Shown here one piece after another: positions 43,106 through 52,708 of a stretch of DNA of 64,000 bases. Each line of letters opens with the position of its first letter. Positions within the stretch are counted from its first letter, which is position 1. Source of the stretch: an uncultured Sulfitobacter sp. (GTDB lineage Bacteria > Pseudomonadota > Alphaproteobacteria > Rhodobacterales > Rhodobacteraceae); assembly GCA_905182645.1 (NCBI GenBank), contig CAJJCJ010000006.1:124001-188000 (forward strand), read 5' to 3'. The notes under the pieces were generated by a model. That model ran no database searches and was not told the DNA's origin. It saw only the letters and a list, made by a program, of their open reading frames with translations. A program made the translations under genes and the position numbers.

Positions 43106-44070
43106 TGCTTGCGCAAACGCGGCGGGATTTTTCCAACAGACCGCATCAACACACTGATCCGCGGACTTGATGCTGTGTCTCCGCGTGACCGCGTGCGCAA
43201 TACTGGCGTGTTGTCTGAGCTGCCGCGGCTTTCACGCAAAACGATATACATGCCGCTGGCGATGATAATGCCAGCGCCGATGCCCGTTGTAAGATCGATC
43301 CCTTCGTCAAAGAAGAAAAATCCATATATGCTGGCCCAAATGATCTGGCTGTATTGCATCGGCGCAATAATTGCGGCCTCACCTGCTTGGTACGCGCTAA
43401 TGATCAAGCGACTTGCGGTCCATGCCAAGACGGCCACGATCCCAAACAACCCCAAATGTTCGATCGGCATGGGAACGTAAACGAGCGGTAACAAGAAGGC
43501 CATAATCACAAAATTGGCGACCATCGGATAGAGCAACATCACAACTGGCCGCTCAACTGATCCAATTTTTCGCACAATGATCGAGGCGACTGCCCCACCA
43601 ACCGCTGCAGCCAAAGCAGCCAAATGTCCAAGCGTCAGGTCGGTTTGCCCCGGACGTAGCACGACGATCACACCGATCAGCCCAACGATGACCGCAATCC
43701 AGCGGCGCAGGCGCACCGTTTCACCAAGAACCGGAATCGCGAGAACGGTGATCAGCAAAGGAGCAGCAAACAGGATCGCATAGACCTCTGCCAACGGCAG
43801 GTTTGAAAATGCGTAGAACACAGTGAATCCGGTCACGACTGCCGCAAGCGTTCGTAGCGCAACCCACCACGGATGGCGGGGGATCAACGTGCCTTGGGTG
43901 CTGTCACGCATCAACATAATCGTCGCAAGCGGAAACGATAACACCACCGAAAAGAATACAATCTGAATTGGTGAATAGCTTGCGCCTAGCGTTTTGATTA
44001 CAACGTCATGCGTTGAAAAAACACCAAAGGCCAACAGCGCGATTAGCGCGCCACGCATATTTCCAGACAT
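43102..44070 (-). CDS. EamA/DMT-family transporter
   Basis: A 322-residue membrane protein with about ten helices in two EamA repeats ('GALIALLAFGVFSTHDVVIKTLG', 'WRWAVIVGLIGVIVVLRP'-like and 'AIIAPMQYSQIIWASIYGFFFFDEGIDLTTGIGAGIIIASGMYIVLRES'). It ends in a 40-residue polar tail rich in Arg and Ser. The substrate is unknown; relatives include S-adenosylmethionine and amino-acid exporters. ATG 44070 lies inside the conserved N-terminus ('MSGNMRGALIALL'). Convergent with and overlapping the glutamate-synthase pseudogene by four bases. Confidence 0.88.
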   Translation of the reverse strand: MSGNMRGALIALLAFGVFSTHDVVIKTLGASYSPIQIVFFSVVLSFPLATIMLMRDSTQGTLIPRHPWWVALRTLAAVVTGFTVFYAFSNLPLAEVYAILFAAPLLITVLAIPVLGETVRLRRWIAVIVGLIGVIVVLRPGQTDLTLGHLAALAAAVGGAVASIIVRKIGSVERPVVMLLYPMVANFVIMAFLLPLVYVPMPIEHLGLFGIVAVLAWTASRLIISAYQAGEAAIIAPMQYSQIIWASIYGFFFFDEGIDLTTGIGAGIIIASGMYIVLRESRGSSDNTPVLRTRSRGDTASSPRISVLMRSVGKIPPRLRKH

Positions 44071-44265
44071 GACGTTTCCTTTGTTATATAGGGAGGTAAA
44101 CGGATCCGCCCTCAAAGCCTTATGGAACCAATAACAATATAACCATCTCATATGTGGTCACTTGCTAGATATCATCGGAAGGTGCGCTATTTTAATGTAT
44201 GTTTAACACCTGCAAAACGTACCAAGCCCACCCTAAAGGACGGCCTCGGCACCTGTGACGATCAG

Positions 44266-45372
44266 CTATAAAATGGAGGCGTCGAGGGCTTCAAGGATCA
44301 CATCACCCATTTGGGATGTCGACAATGGCGTGCCGCCTTCTGGACCCATCAGGTCACCAGTGCGTGCGCCGTTGGCCAACACAGTTTCGATAGCGGCCTC
44401 AAGTCGCGTTGCCTCGTCGCCTAGATCAAACGAATAGCGCAGCGCCATCGCAAACGACAAGATGCAGGCAATTGGGTTCGCTTTTTCTTGGCCAGTAATG
44501 TCAGGCGCGGACCCGTGTACTGGCTCGTACATCGCCTTTGGACGGCCGTTGGCCATCGGTGAACCGAGCGACGCCGATGGCAGCATGCCAAGGGAACCCG
44601 TTAGCATGGCCGCGCAGTCGGATAGGATGTCACCAAACAGGTTATCGGTATAGATGACGTCAAACTGCTTTGGTGCGCGCACCAATTGCATAGCGCCGTT
44701 GTCAGCATACATGTGCGACAGTTCAACCTCTGGATAGTCGGCATGCACTTCGGTCACAACGTCGCGCCACAGAATACCCGATTCCATCACGTTGGCTTTT
44801 TCCATCGAGCAAAGTTTCTTACCGCGCTTCATCGCCATCTCGAACGCAGCACGTGCACCGCGCTCAATCTCAGCTTCGGTATAACGCTGCGTGTTGATGC
44901 CAACACGCATGTTGTCTTCGATATGGATGCCCCGTGGTTCGCCAAAGTAAACGCCAGACGTCAGTTCGCGCACGATCATGATGTCGAGGCCGGTCACCAG
45001 TTCTTTTTTCAACGACGAGAAATCGGCCAGCGCGTCGAAACACTGCGCTGGGCGCAGGTTGGCAAAGAGGTCCATTTCTTTGCGCAGGCGCAGCAGGCCC
45101 CGCTCTGGCTTGACCGAAAAGTCAAGATCATCATACGCAGGACCGCCGACAGCACCGAGCAGAACCGCGTCTACTTCTTGTGCTTTTGCCATCGTGTCAT
45201 CGTGCAAAGGGACGCCGTGTTTGTCATATGCCGCACCGCCGACAAGATCCTCAGACACGTCAAACGACATATCGCGCTTGTAGCCGAACCATCCGATGAT
45301 CCGTTTGACCTGATCCATGACTTCGGGGCCGATGCCGTCACCGGCGAGGATCAATAGGGATGGGTTAGACAT
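44266..45372 (-). CDS. leuB: 3-isopropylmalate dehydrogenase
   Basis: A 368-residue enzyme oxidising and decarboxylating 3-isopropylmalate in leucine synthesis, using NAD+. Family blocks are '[20 protein letters not shown]', '[35 protein letters not shown]', '[14 protein letters not shown]'-type loop and '[33 protein letters not shown]', containing the metal-binding aspartates. Full length. It lies downstream of leuC and leuD on the same strand, separated by two envelope-type genes, an order that appears normal in roseobacters. Confidence 0.96.
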   Translation of the reverse strand: MSNPSLLILAGDGIGPEVMDQVKRIIGWFGYKRDMSFDVSEDLVGGAAYDKHGVPLHDDTMAKAQEVDAVLLGAVGGPAYDDLDFSVKPERGLLRLRKEMDLFANLRPAQCFDALADFSSLKKELVTGLDIMIVRELTSGVYFGEPRGIHIEDNMRVGINTQRYTEAEIERGARAAFEMAMKRGKKLCSMEKANVMESGILWRDVVTEVHADYPEVELSHMYADNGAMQLVRAPKQFDVIYTDNLFGDILSDCAAMLTGSLGMLPSASLGSPMANGRPKAMYEPVHGSAPDITGQEKANPIACILSFAMALRYSFDLGDEATRLEAAIETVLANGARTGDLMGPEGGTPLSTSQMGDVILEALDASIL

Positions 45373-45451
45373 GTGCTTATCCTTGGCTGAAAACTGTTGC
45401 CTTTGCCCTAGCGGTTTGCGCCGTCAGGATCAAGATACCAAGGGCACAACC

Positions 45452-46564
45452 TTACCGACTGACATCGACCCAAACCAAGCGATGCGGTCCGGCGGCCAAC
45501 CCATCATCGCCAAGCAACTTGGCATCTGAGTCACCGGGCGCCGGCCAAAATACGCCAGCATCACTAACGGTCCAATCCATGGCTGGAAAGACATAGCTGA
45601 CCCACAAATTACCTGGCGCATAATCAGGCCAATCGGCCGTATCAAGCGATGGGTCCCCAATCTGATCGGGGTTGGCGGCGAATGCACCGCCTGCGCTGCG
45701 CGGTGCCGGATCTTGCAAATCAGCACGGTTCAAAAAAGCTTCCGTCGAATCACGCAAACCGCTGCCGTCTACCAGATCGAGGTTGGCGTTTCCCAGCACG
45801 ATAAATGACGCAGGCGCGTCATTTGCCAATCGGTTTTCCCACATCAACAATTCATCGCGATTGCGCAAACCGTTTCGATCCTCCGGTCCGTCAAATACGG
45901 GTGGCGTCGCTGACCAGGCAAGTAGATGAAATGGGGCTGCACCTGTCGGAGCAATAGGCACGACCCAATGTCCGCTGGTCGAAAGACGTTGGATGCCCTG
46001 CGCTTGCTGGGATGGAAATGGCACCCCGTCAATGGCTGGCAAGGTCCCGCCCGCGACATCGCGCCAAAGTATATCCGACAAGTTTTCCACATTATCCTGA
46101 TCGATGGGAAAGCGCGATAGAACGGCCATGCCGCCATCCCCACTGAACCAACCATACCCCTGGACATCGCGCGCTTCGCCTGTACGACCATTGCCATCCA
46201 TATCTAATCCCGTCGGCAGGCCCGTATTCGGGCGGGATGCGAACGTATGGTCGTAGGTCAACCCCGCAGCACCAAGGGATTGCACAAACGCTGAAAGCGC
46301 CATCGAATCAAAATCATAGTCAAAGTCAGTAAGAAGAAGCACGTCTGGGGCAACGGTCGCAATTACCGCAATAATCGACGCGATTTGCACATCTTTGCCT
46401 TTCCGAAGATCGCGCAAAAGCAAACCGGGCCCGTCCCGGCTTAACGGGACGGCGAAAGTTGCTATGCGGTAAGTTTCAGCAGACGTATACGGCGTCCAAA
46501 GAAGGATTAGACAGGCAACAAGCCATCTGCTGCTGCCTTGGCGTAAACACTTTGCGTTGCACAT
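45452..46564 (-). CDS. Exported endonuclease/exonuclease/phosphatase-family protein
   Basis: A 370-residue protein with an N-terminal hydrophobic signal ('WLVACLILLWTPYTSA'). The EEP fold is suggested by 'YRIATFAVPLSRDGPGLLLRDL', 'DVLLLTDFDYDFDS', 'GYGWFSGDGGMAVLSRFPI', 'FIVLGNANLDLVDGSGL' and the C-terminal 'GPHRLVWVDV', which are variants of the catalytic N-F, GxxG-SR-P, GDxN and SDH motifs. 'GNANLD' replaces the usual GDFNxD and 'GPHR' the SDHR, so activity may be altered. Substrate unknown. Confidence 0.8.
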   Translation of the reverse strand: MCNAKCLRQGSSRWLVACLILLWTPYTSAETYRIATFAVPLSRDGPGLLLRDLRKGKDVQIASIIAVIATVAPDVLLLTDFDYDFDSMALSAFVQSLGAAGLTYDHTFASRPNTGLPTGLDMDGNGRTGEARDVQGYGWFSGDGGMAVLSRFPIDQDNVENLSDILWRDVAGGTLPAIDGVPFPSQQAQGIQRLSTSGHWVVPIAPTGAAPFHLLAWSATPPVFDGPEDRNGLRNRDELLMWENRLANDAPASFIVLGNANLDLVDGSGLRDSTEAFLNRADLQDPAPRSAGGAFAANPDQIGDPSLDTADWPDYAPGNLWVSYVFPAMDWTVSDAGVFWPAPGDSDAKLLGDDGLAAGPHRLVWVDVSR

Positions 46565-46655
46565 AGATCATCTGCGCCACACGGCTTAGCGCGACGCTAC
46601 GCATCAACAAACTTGCTGGCAAGAACGCCCATGCGGCCACCGCCCAAATTAAGGT

Positions 46656-47444
46656 CTATGGATCGCTCAGTGAAAGCGGGTTGATGAACGTCGCTGACAG
46701 CTTGAGGATCGCAGGCACAAAGAATGGCAGCAAGAACCCTAAGATTAGGTTAATTTGGCTGTCCCGATTCAATCGCGCCACAACATCGCCGCCTGCGGTT
46801 GGGTCAAAGGTTGGTAGGTTTACCCAAACGTTGAACGCACCCGCGTGACGCGGCCAACCACGTAGCCGGAGCAGTAACACAAACATCGCCAGTGACGATA
46901 ATGAGATCAGGTAGCTAAGGCCGACCGCTGTGCGCACGTTTTCGAGCTGCGCCACTGTCATATCTGCTGGCATTGCCAAAAGCATCAGGCGGACCGGAGA
47001 ATAGGGAAAGTCAATTGACCCGCCTATGCGTTCACCAATCAATTGGAAAAATCGGGTGATAGTGTTGGCTTGATCCGGATCACGAAACACGACGGAAAGA
47101 GTTACCACCGTCGCAAACAATGCGCCAAATCGCAGCCGATTAAATGGTGGCGCGCTTCGGAATTCGATAAGACTTGGACTACTGGCGCTATACTCTACAA
47201 TGGTAAATATGGCCGCAAATATAGCGACGAAGGCCACAATCTGGGCGCCATCAGACCCAGTCGTCGGCAGCATTGCTGACGGCGTAACGATCATCAGCAC
47301 CACAAGTGCTGCGCGGGCCAAAGCCCCTGGCAGTCGTGAAAACACTGCTACTGTACCCTCAATACGGTCGGATGCGATACGATGCCGCGTCCTTGTTCCA
47401 TTATGATCCTGCGCTTGTGCGTCAGGTTGCCTTATTATTGACAT
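46656..47444 (-). CDS. Multi-pass membrane protein of unknown function
   Basis: A 262-residue protein. After a polar 40-residue N-terminus there are about five hydrophobic segments ('ALARAALVVLMIVTPSAML', 'IVAFVAIFAAIFTIVEY', 'LRFGALFATVVTLSVVF', 'SYLISLSSLAMFVLLLRL', 'LGFLLPFFVPAILKLSATFI'). No family recognised. ATG 47444 is preferred over upstream in-frame starts because the longer N-terminus is not membrane-like. Located between leuD and the EEP protein on the same strand. Confidence 0.65.
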   Translation of the reverse strand: MSIIRQPDAQAQDHNGTRTRHRIASDRIEGTVAVFSRLPGALARAALVVLMIVTPSAMLPTTGSDGAQIVAFVAIFAAIFTIVEYSASSPSLIEFRSAPPFNRLRFGALFATVVTLSVVFRDPDQANTITRFFQLIGERIGGSIDFPYSPVRLMLLAMPADMTVAQLENVRTAVGLSYLISLSSLAMFVLLLRLRGWPRHAGAFNVWVNLPTFDPTAGGDVVARLNRDSQINLILGFLLPFFVPAILKLSATFINPLSLSDP

Positions 47445-47729
47445 AGTTCTGCCCACTTTTGGTTCACCCTTCAAGTCTTTGACAAATAAGATGAAAAAGT
47501 GAGGCGCTTTTGCGACGATGGTCGTGCGAGATTGCAACCATTTTGGCGCATTCAAAAGGCCATGCAGTACAGGGCTACAATATATTGTGGGTGCCCAATA
47601 GGTTGACCCCAAGTGTCGCAAGGGTGTCGCTAACCATCAAGGTGATTTGGAGGCGTAAACAGGCGCCTTTGTTAAGGTGCTTGTTGCCTCAAAATGGGTG
47701 GACGCGCGATTATCGCGCGCCCGTTTGGA

Positions 47730-48335
47730 TTAAACCCAAGGCCGGCTTGTCGCTGTAGCAGCTTCAAATGTGCCGATGTATGTCACCTTTTCCATCGTCA
47801 GGCCGATGTCGTCGAGGCCGTTCATCAGGCAATGCTTTTTGAACGCGTCAAGCTCGAAATGATAGGTTTCCCCACCTGCGCCAGTAACCGTTTGCGTTTC
47901 CAGATCAATTTCGATCCGTGCGTTCGCACCGTTTTCTGCGTCCTTCATCAACGCGTCGCGCTGGTCTTCGGGCAGAACGATTGGCAAAATGCCGTTCTTG
48001 AAGCAGTTGTTGTAAAAGATATCCGCAAAGCTGGTCGAGATCACGCAGCGGATGCCAAAATCAGCAATTGCCCATGGCGCGTGTTCGCGTGACGAGCCGC
48101 AGCCAAAGTTATCACCTGCAACGAGGATTGATGCATCGCGGTAGGCTGGTTGGTTGAGAACAAAATCCGAGATTTCCGATCCGTCCAGATTATAGCGCAT
48201 TTCGTCAAACAGGTTCACACCGAGGCCAGACCGTTTGATCGTTTTCAGGAACTGCTTGGGGATGATCATATCAGTGTCGATATTGACCAAGTCCATCGGC
48301 GCCGCGATTCCGCTAAGTGAAGTGAATTTTTCCAT
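47730..48335 (-). CDS. leuD: 3-isopropylmalate dehydratase small subunit
   Basis: A 201-residue LeuD, the swivelling domain that completes isopropylmalate isomerase with LeuC. Conserved sequence: '[26 protein letters not shown]', '[50 protein letters not shown]'. Full length. It starts 12 bases after the small gene that separates it from leuC. Confidence 0.96.
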   Translation of the reverse strand: MEKFTSLSGIAAPMDLVNIDTDMIIPKQFLKTIKRSGLGVNLFDEMRYNLDGSEISDFVLNQPAYRDASILVAGDNFGCGSSREHAPWAIADFGIRCVISTSFADIFYNNCFKNGILPIVLPEDQRDALMKDAENGANARIEIDLETQTVTGAGGETYHFELDAFKKHCLMNGLDDIGLTMEKVTYIGTFEAATATSRPWV

Positions 48336-48347
48336 GAGTATCGTCCT

Positions 48348-48512
48348 TTAATTCTTATGCGAAACACGCGCTTGCGCATGCATGGTCGCGCCGTGCATCG
48401 CGGACTTCGAACAGGCCATTCCAGCCGCCTTGCCAAATGTGGGCAATGACAGCAGTGGGGCAGCATTAGCCGCCCCAAATAGCCCTAAGAAGTTCCACCG
48501 ACGCACAGTCAT
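48348..48512 (-). CDS. 54-residue small protein between leuC and leuD, Tat-like signal
   Basis: A short gene starting at ATG 48512, whose first base overlaps the leuC stop (TAATG), and ending 12 bases before leuD. The N-terminus '[17 protein letters not shown]' has twin arginines followed by a hydrophobic stretch, similar to a twin-arginine signal, then a polar tail ('KSAMHGATMHAQARVSHKN') with several His. Tight coupling on both sides suggests real translation. No known family; function unknown. Confidence 0.6.
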   Translation of the reverse strand: MTVRRWNFLGLFGAANAAPLLSLPTFGKAAGMACSKSAMHGATMHAQARVSHKN

Positions 48513-49918
48513 TACATCAGATCCCGAACGTCAGTCAGGCGGCCCGTGATCGCAGCAGCAGCCGCCATCGCAGGTGATACAAGATGGGTACGTCCGCCCC
48601 GTCCTTGACGGCCCTCGAAGTTGCGGTTCGACGTTGCCGCACAACGTTCACCCGGCTTTAACTGATCAGGGTTCATCGCAAGACACATTGAACAGCCAGC
48701 AAGACGCCACTCGAATCCAGCGTCGATAAACACTTGAGCGATGCCCTCTTCTTCCGCTTGCGCGCGGACAAGACCAGACCCGGGCACGACCATCGCACGC
48801 ATGCCGTCTTTGATTTTTTTGCCTTTCAAGATTGCAGCAGCAGCGCGGAAATCTTCGATCCGGCCATTAGTGCAAGACCCGATAAACACGGTGTCGATTT
48901 CGATGTCTGTAAGTTTTTGACCGACGGTCAGGCCCATATAGTCGATGGACCGCTGCGCTGCGCCAACCTTGCCGCCTTCGAATGATGCCGGATCAGGAAC
49001 AACATCAGTAATCGCTAGTACGTCTTCTGGTGATGTGCCCCACGTCACGAGCGGTGCAATGTCTTCGCCTTTGATGGTCAGAACCTTATCAAAGTGCGCA
49101 CCTTCATCGGTAAACAGCGTCTTCCAATATGTCAGCGCAGCCTCCCATGCAGCGCCTTTGGGTGCGTGCGGGCGACCGTTGCAATAGTCGTATGTCGTCT
49201 GATCAGGCGCGATCAGGCCAGCGCGTGCGCCACCCTCAATCGCCATATTACAGACGGTCATGCGCCCTTCCATGGACAGGCTTTCGATAACCGAACCACA
49301 ATATTCAATGACGTAGCCAGTACCACCAGCGGTGCCGGTTAGACCAATGACAGCCATTGTCACGTCTTTAGCAGTCACACCGGGCGCAAGTTTGCCAGTA
49401 ATCTCGACCTTCATGTTCTTGGATTTCTTCTGGATCAACGTTTGCGTGGCCAAAACGTGCTCAACCTCGGACGTACCGATACCATGAGCCAGCGAGCCAA
49501 ACGCACCGTGTGTCGCGGTGTGGCTGTCACCACAAACGACGGTCATGCCGGGCAAGGTCCAACCCTGCTCTGGGCCAACAATATGAACGACACCCTGACG
49601 GACGTCAGACACCGGATAATAGTGCAGGCCAAAATCTTTGGCGTTCTTATCAAGTGCCTCAACCTGAATGCGGCTGTCTTCAGTCATTGTGGCGGCGTTG
49701 GCGCGGTCCAGCGTTGTGGGCACGTTATGATCTGGCACAGCGATAGTCTTGTCCGGTGCGCGGACCTTACGGCCAGATGTGCGCAAACCTTCAAACGCCT
49801 GCGGGCTTGTCACTTCATGAACAAGGTGACGGTCGATATAAAGCAGGCAGGTACCGTCATCAGCCTCGTGGGCGACATGGGCATCCCAAATTTTGTCATA
49901 GATCGTTTTGGGGGACAT
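48512..49918 (-). CDS. leuC: 3-isopropylmalate dehydratase large subunit
   Basis: A 468-residue aconitase-superfamily enzyme. The 4Fe-4S cysteines lie in '[16 protein letters not shown]' and '[18 protein letters not shown]'. '[35 protein letters not shown]' is the usual substrate-binding block. It isomerises 2- to 3-isopropylmalate together with LeuD. First gene of the leucine cluster on the minus strand; AGGAGGG stands 7 bases before the ATG. Confidence 0.96.
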   Translation of the reverse strand: MSPKTIYDKIWDAHVAHEADDGTCLLYIDRHLVHEVTSPQAFEGLRTSGRKVRAPDKTIAVPDHNVPTTLDRANAATMTEDSRIQVEALDKNAKDFGLHYYPVSDVRQGVVHIVGPEQGWTLPGMTVVCGDSHTATHGAFGSLAHGIGTSEVEHVLATQTLIQKKSKNMKVEITGKLAPGVTAKDVTMAVIGLTGTAGGTGYVIEYCGSVIESLSMEGRMTVCNMAIEGGARAGLIAPDQTTYDYCNGRPHAPKGAAWEAALTYWKTLFTDEGAHFDKVLTIKGEDIAPLVTWGTSPEDVLAITDVVPDPASFEGGKVGAAQRSIDYMGLTVGQKLTDIEIDTVFIGSCTNGRIEDFRAAAAILKGKKIKDGMRAMVVPGSGLVRAQAEEEGIAQVFIDAGFEWRLAGCSMCLAMNPDQLKPGERCAATSNRNFEGRQGRGGRTHLVSPAMAAAAAITGRLTDVRDLM

Positions 49919-50179
49919 AAAGCACCCTCCTGTAAAATAGATATGGTGTGTGTTTGGGGGACGTGGACAAGGCGAGCGGGATCAGCCCCTTGCGAGAATA
50001 GTGCAAGCAGCACCGTAGAACCGCCAAGGCAGGCGGGCGCGGTCGTCCATGTCGAAAACGAGGTGAAAAACTGGTTTCATACGCTTTCATTTATAGATCA
50101 TTGACGCATCTCACAAGGGCGTTGCTTGATCGGACACGCCGCGCCGTGCAACAATGCAGTAACAGAAGACAGGGCAGAC

Positions 50180-51525
50180 ATGGCGCGGCACGACCAAACG
50201 ACGGCATCAGGCCAAGATATGCTTCAATTCGACCAAATCTTTGATGCCGGCCAATCGCTGCTGGGTCAGGCTGAAGCATTCATTATGACGATGTTCCGCA
50301 CATGGAACTTGTATCAACTGGCGATTGCCGTCGGGCTATTTGTTGTCGCGCATCTGCTTAGGGTCGCTTTGGGGCCACGTATTCGGGCTTGGATGGCGAC
50401 CCGTGAAAATTGGCCAAAATGGCGCATGCGCATCTTGGCCGTTATCCATCAACGGCTACACGCGATTTTTTCGTCACCCTGATTTGGATTACCGTTGCGG
50501 TCATGAAAGAGGTCACATGGCCAAGTCACAGCTATTTCTTGGCGAAAATTGCCACGCTCGCGCTTGCATGGTTGCTGATCGTCTTTGTCACACGCCTAAT
50601 CAAGAGCCCGTTTTTTCGTAAAATCGTGCGGTACGGCGCGTGGACGTATGTGACGTTACAAATTTTGGGCCTGCAGGATGTCGCGACCTCGTGGTTAGAT
50701 AGCGCTGGATTTAGCATGGGCGATTTCCGCATCTCTGCCCTGCTCATTATCCAAGCAATTGTTATCATCGGCGTACTGGTTGCGTTGGCGCGGTTTGTCA
50801 CGATGACAACCACAAGCCGGATCAAAGCTAACGAAGACATCAGCCCATCCATGCAGGTATTGATCGTCAAAGCGTTGCAGATTGGGTTTTACGGCGCTGC
50901 GTTTTATATGGGCGTTAAGGCGATTTTCATTGATTTGACTGGTCTTGCGGTTCTGTCTGGTGCCATCGGTGTTGGCCTTGGTTTTGGTTTGCAAAAGGTC
51001 GTGTCAAACCTTGTGTCTGGCGTGATCATCCTGCTCGATAAATCAATCAAACCGGGCGATGTCATCAGCCTTGGCAGCACATTCGGTTGGATCAATTCAC
51101 TGGGCGCGCGGTATGTGTCCGTCGTAACACGGGACGGCAAAGAATACCTGATTCCAAACGAAGACCGGATCACCGGCCAAGTGGTCAACTGGTCTCATTC
51201 AAACGACTTTGTCCGGTTGGATATTAATTTCGGCACCGCTTACGGCGACAACCCACATGAGGTCCGAAAGCTAGCAATTGCAACGACCCAAAGCGTGGAC
51301 CGTGTGCTCACAACACGCCCAACTGTTTGCCACATCGTGGGCTTTGACGACAGCTCAGTTAATTACATTTTGCGGTTTTGGATCAGCGATCCGACAGGCG
51401 GTTTGACCAATATTCGGGGCAATGTTTTCTTGGCCCTTTGGGACAGCTTCGCTGCCAATGGCATCTCTATCCCATTCCCCCAACGCGAGATCAAAGTCCA
51501 TAAGAACGATCAGTTGCCAGATTAG
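50180..51525 (+). pseudogene. MscS-family mechanosensitive channel, frameshifted near 50466
   Basis: Two overlapping frames together encode one protein. The first, from ATG 50180 ('MARHDQTTASGQDMLQFDQIF'), ends at a stop near 50482. The second continues the sequence from 'FFVTLIWITVAVMKEVTWPSHSYFL'. The break is at a run of six T (50466-50471); one more T would restore 'LHAIFFVTLIW'. The second part has the MscS core: 'GVGLGFGLQKVVSNLVSGVIILLDKSIKPGDVISL' and 'VVTRDGKEYLIPNEDRITGQVVNWSHSN'. It would be an osmotic release channel. A homopolymer sequencing error is possible. Confidence 0.75.
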
Positions 51526-51814
51526 GATCGGACGCCTCAGGCGCGCGCAGCGTGGGATTCTCTTGGCTCATTTGTGCAACGCGCAACATTCACCCGATTT
51601 GCGCGGATCTACAGGCCAACAGGCCAAAGAACGCCCAAATACCCCCTTTACCCCATGTAAAACACCGTAAGAGTGAGTTGAATTTCCACGCGCCAGTTGT
51701 TAGCTTGAACCTAGCTTCGCGCTGGAGCATTTGACCAGCGTAACCCAACCGGAGGACAATGAACTGTCTTTATCCACAACGGCCAAAGATGTGGCCGACG
51801 TTGCAGGCGACAAA

Positions 51815-52177
51815 ATGACCGCTTGCAAAACCGCAACCAGCGATGCCATTTTGGCGGCTGTTCTGAAATCCCTTGATGAAAACAAAGCCGAAGAAGTTGT
51901 TACCATCAGCCTCAAAGGCAAGTCCGAGATTGGCGACCATATGGTCATCGGTTCCGGTCGATCGTCGCGCCAAGTATCTGCCATGGCTGAAAAGCTGGTA
52001 GCGCAAATCAAAACTGATTTTGGCATTTTGTCCAAAATCGAAGGTCGCACAACTGGCGATTGGGTTCTGATCGACACCGGCGATGTCATTGTGCACCTGT
52101 TTCGCCCAGAGGTTCGCGAATTTTATCAGCTTGAAAAGATGTGGCAGCCAGGCATGGGTCCGGCGACTACCGAATAA
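51815..52177 (+). CDS. rsfS: Ribosome silencing factor RsfS
   Basis: A 120-residue RsfS/Iojap protein that binds L14 and blocks subunit joining in starvation. Conserved: 'DAILAAVLKSLDENKAEEVVTISLKGKSEIGDHMVIGSGRSSRQV', 'GDWVLIDTGDVIVHLFRPEVREFYQLEKMW'. ATG 51815 gives the usual length, with AGG about 9 bases upstream. The frame is open to a TTG at 51731, and a GGAGG with ATG 51759 lies upstream in another frame; that ATG may be the original start if a frameshift follows. The stop overlaps the rlmH start (TAATG). Confidence 0.85.
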   Translation: MTACKTATSDAILAAVLKSLDENKAEEVVTISLKGKSEIGDHMVIGSGRSSRQVSAMAEKLVAQIKTDFGILSKIEGRTTGDWVLIDTGDVIVHLFRPEVREFYQLEKMWQPGMGPATTE

Positions 52178-52651
52178 TGCGTGTGCATATCTGCGCCGTG
52201 GGCCGCCTTCGCAGCGGCCCAGAGCGCGACCTTTATGATGATTATCTCACCAGATTTGACCGCACGGGCCGCGCCCTTGCCCTTGGCCCTGCCAAGCTGA
52301 TTGAGGTCGAGGATAAGAAAGGTGGCGGCATGACAGCCGAGGCCGCCTTGCTTGATCGCGCCATTCCGTCTGGATCATTAATTTGCGTAATGGATGAACG
52401 CGGCCGCGTTCAAACATCCCCTCAATTTGCCGATCAACTTGCGGGCTGGCGCGATCAAGGCCGCCAAGATGTAGCGTTTCATCATTGGTGGCGCCGATGG
52501 CATTGACCCTGCACTGCGCGCGCGCGCACTGATGCTGCTCTGTCATTTGGCAAAATGGTCTGGCCGCATATGCTTGTCCGCGTGATGTTGGCCGAACAGC
52601 TTTACCGCGCCGCCTCTATTTTATCGTGGCGGGCCGTATCACCGCATTTGA
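52177..52651 (+). pseudogene. rlmH: 23S rRNA pseudouridine methyltransferase RlmH, with three small insertions
   Basis: The frame from ATG 52177 reads normal RlmH ('MRVHICAVGRLRSGPERDLYDDYL', 'PSGSLICVMDERGRVQTS') but leaves the family at 52480. An extra T in 'GCGTTTCATC' shifts it away from '[12 protein letters not shown]'. A two-base excess near 52530 precedes '[31 protein letters not shown]', and another extra base near 52627 precedes 'GGPYHRI' and a stop at 52651. Corrected length would be the usual ~155 residues. RlmH methylates pseudouridine 1915 of 23S rRNA. All three changes are insertions. Confidence 0.8.
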
Positions 52652-52708
52652 AGGTGCCCCGCACGATGGGATAGACAGCCACCTAAATCAATCCGCAGGA
52701 GCCACCCT

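Noticed and set aside
49982..50080. Short minus-strand frame upstream of leuC (32 codons) as a leucine attenuator leader peptide
   Set aside because: It begins 'MKPVFHLVFDMDD' and lacks a run of leucine codons, and I could not draw competing terminator/antiterminator hairpins.
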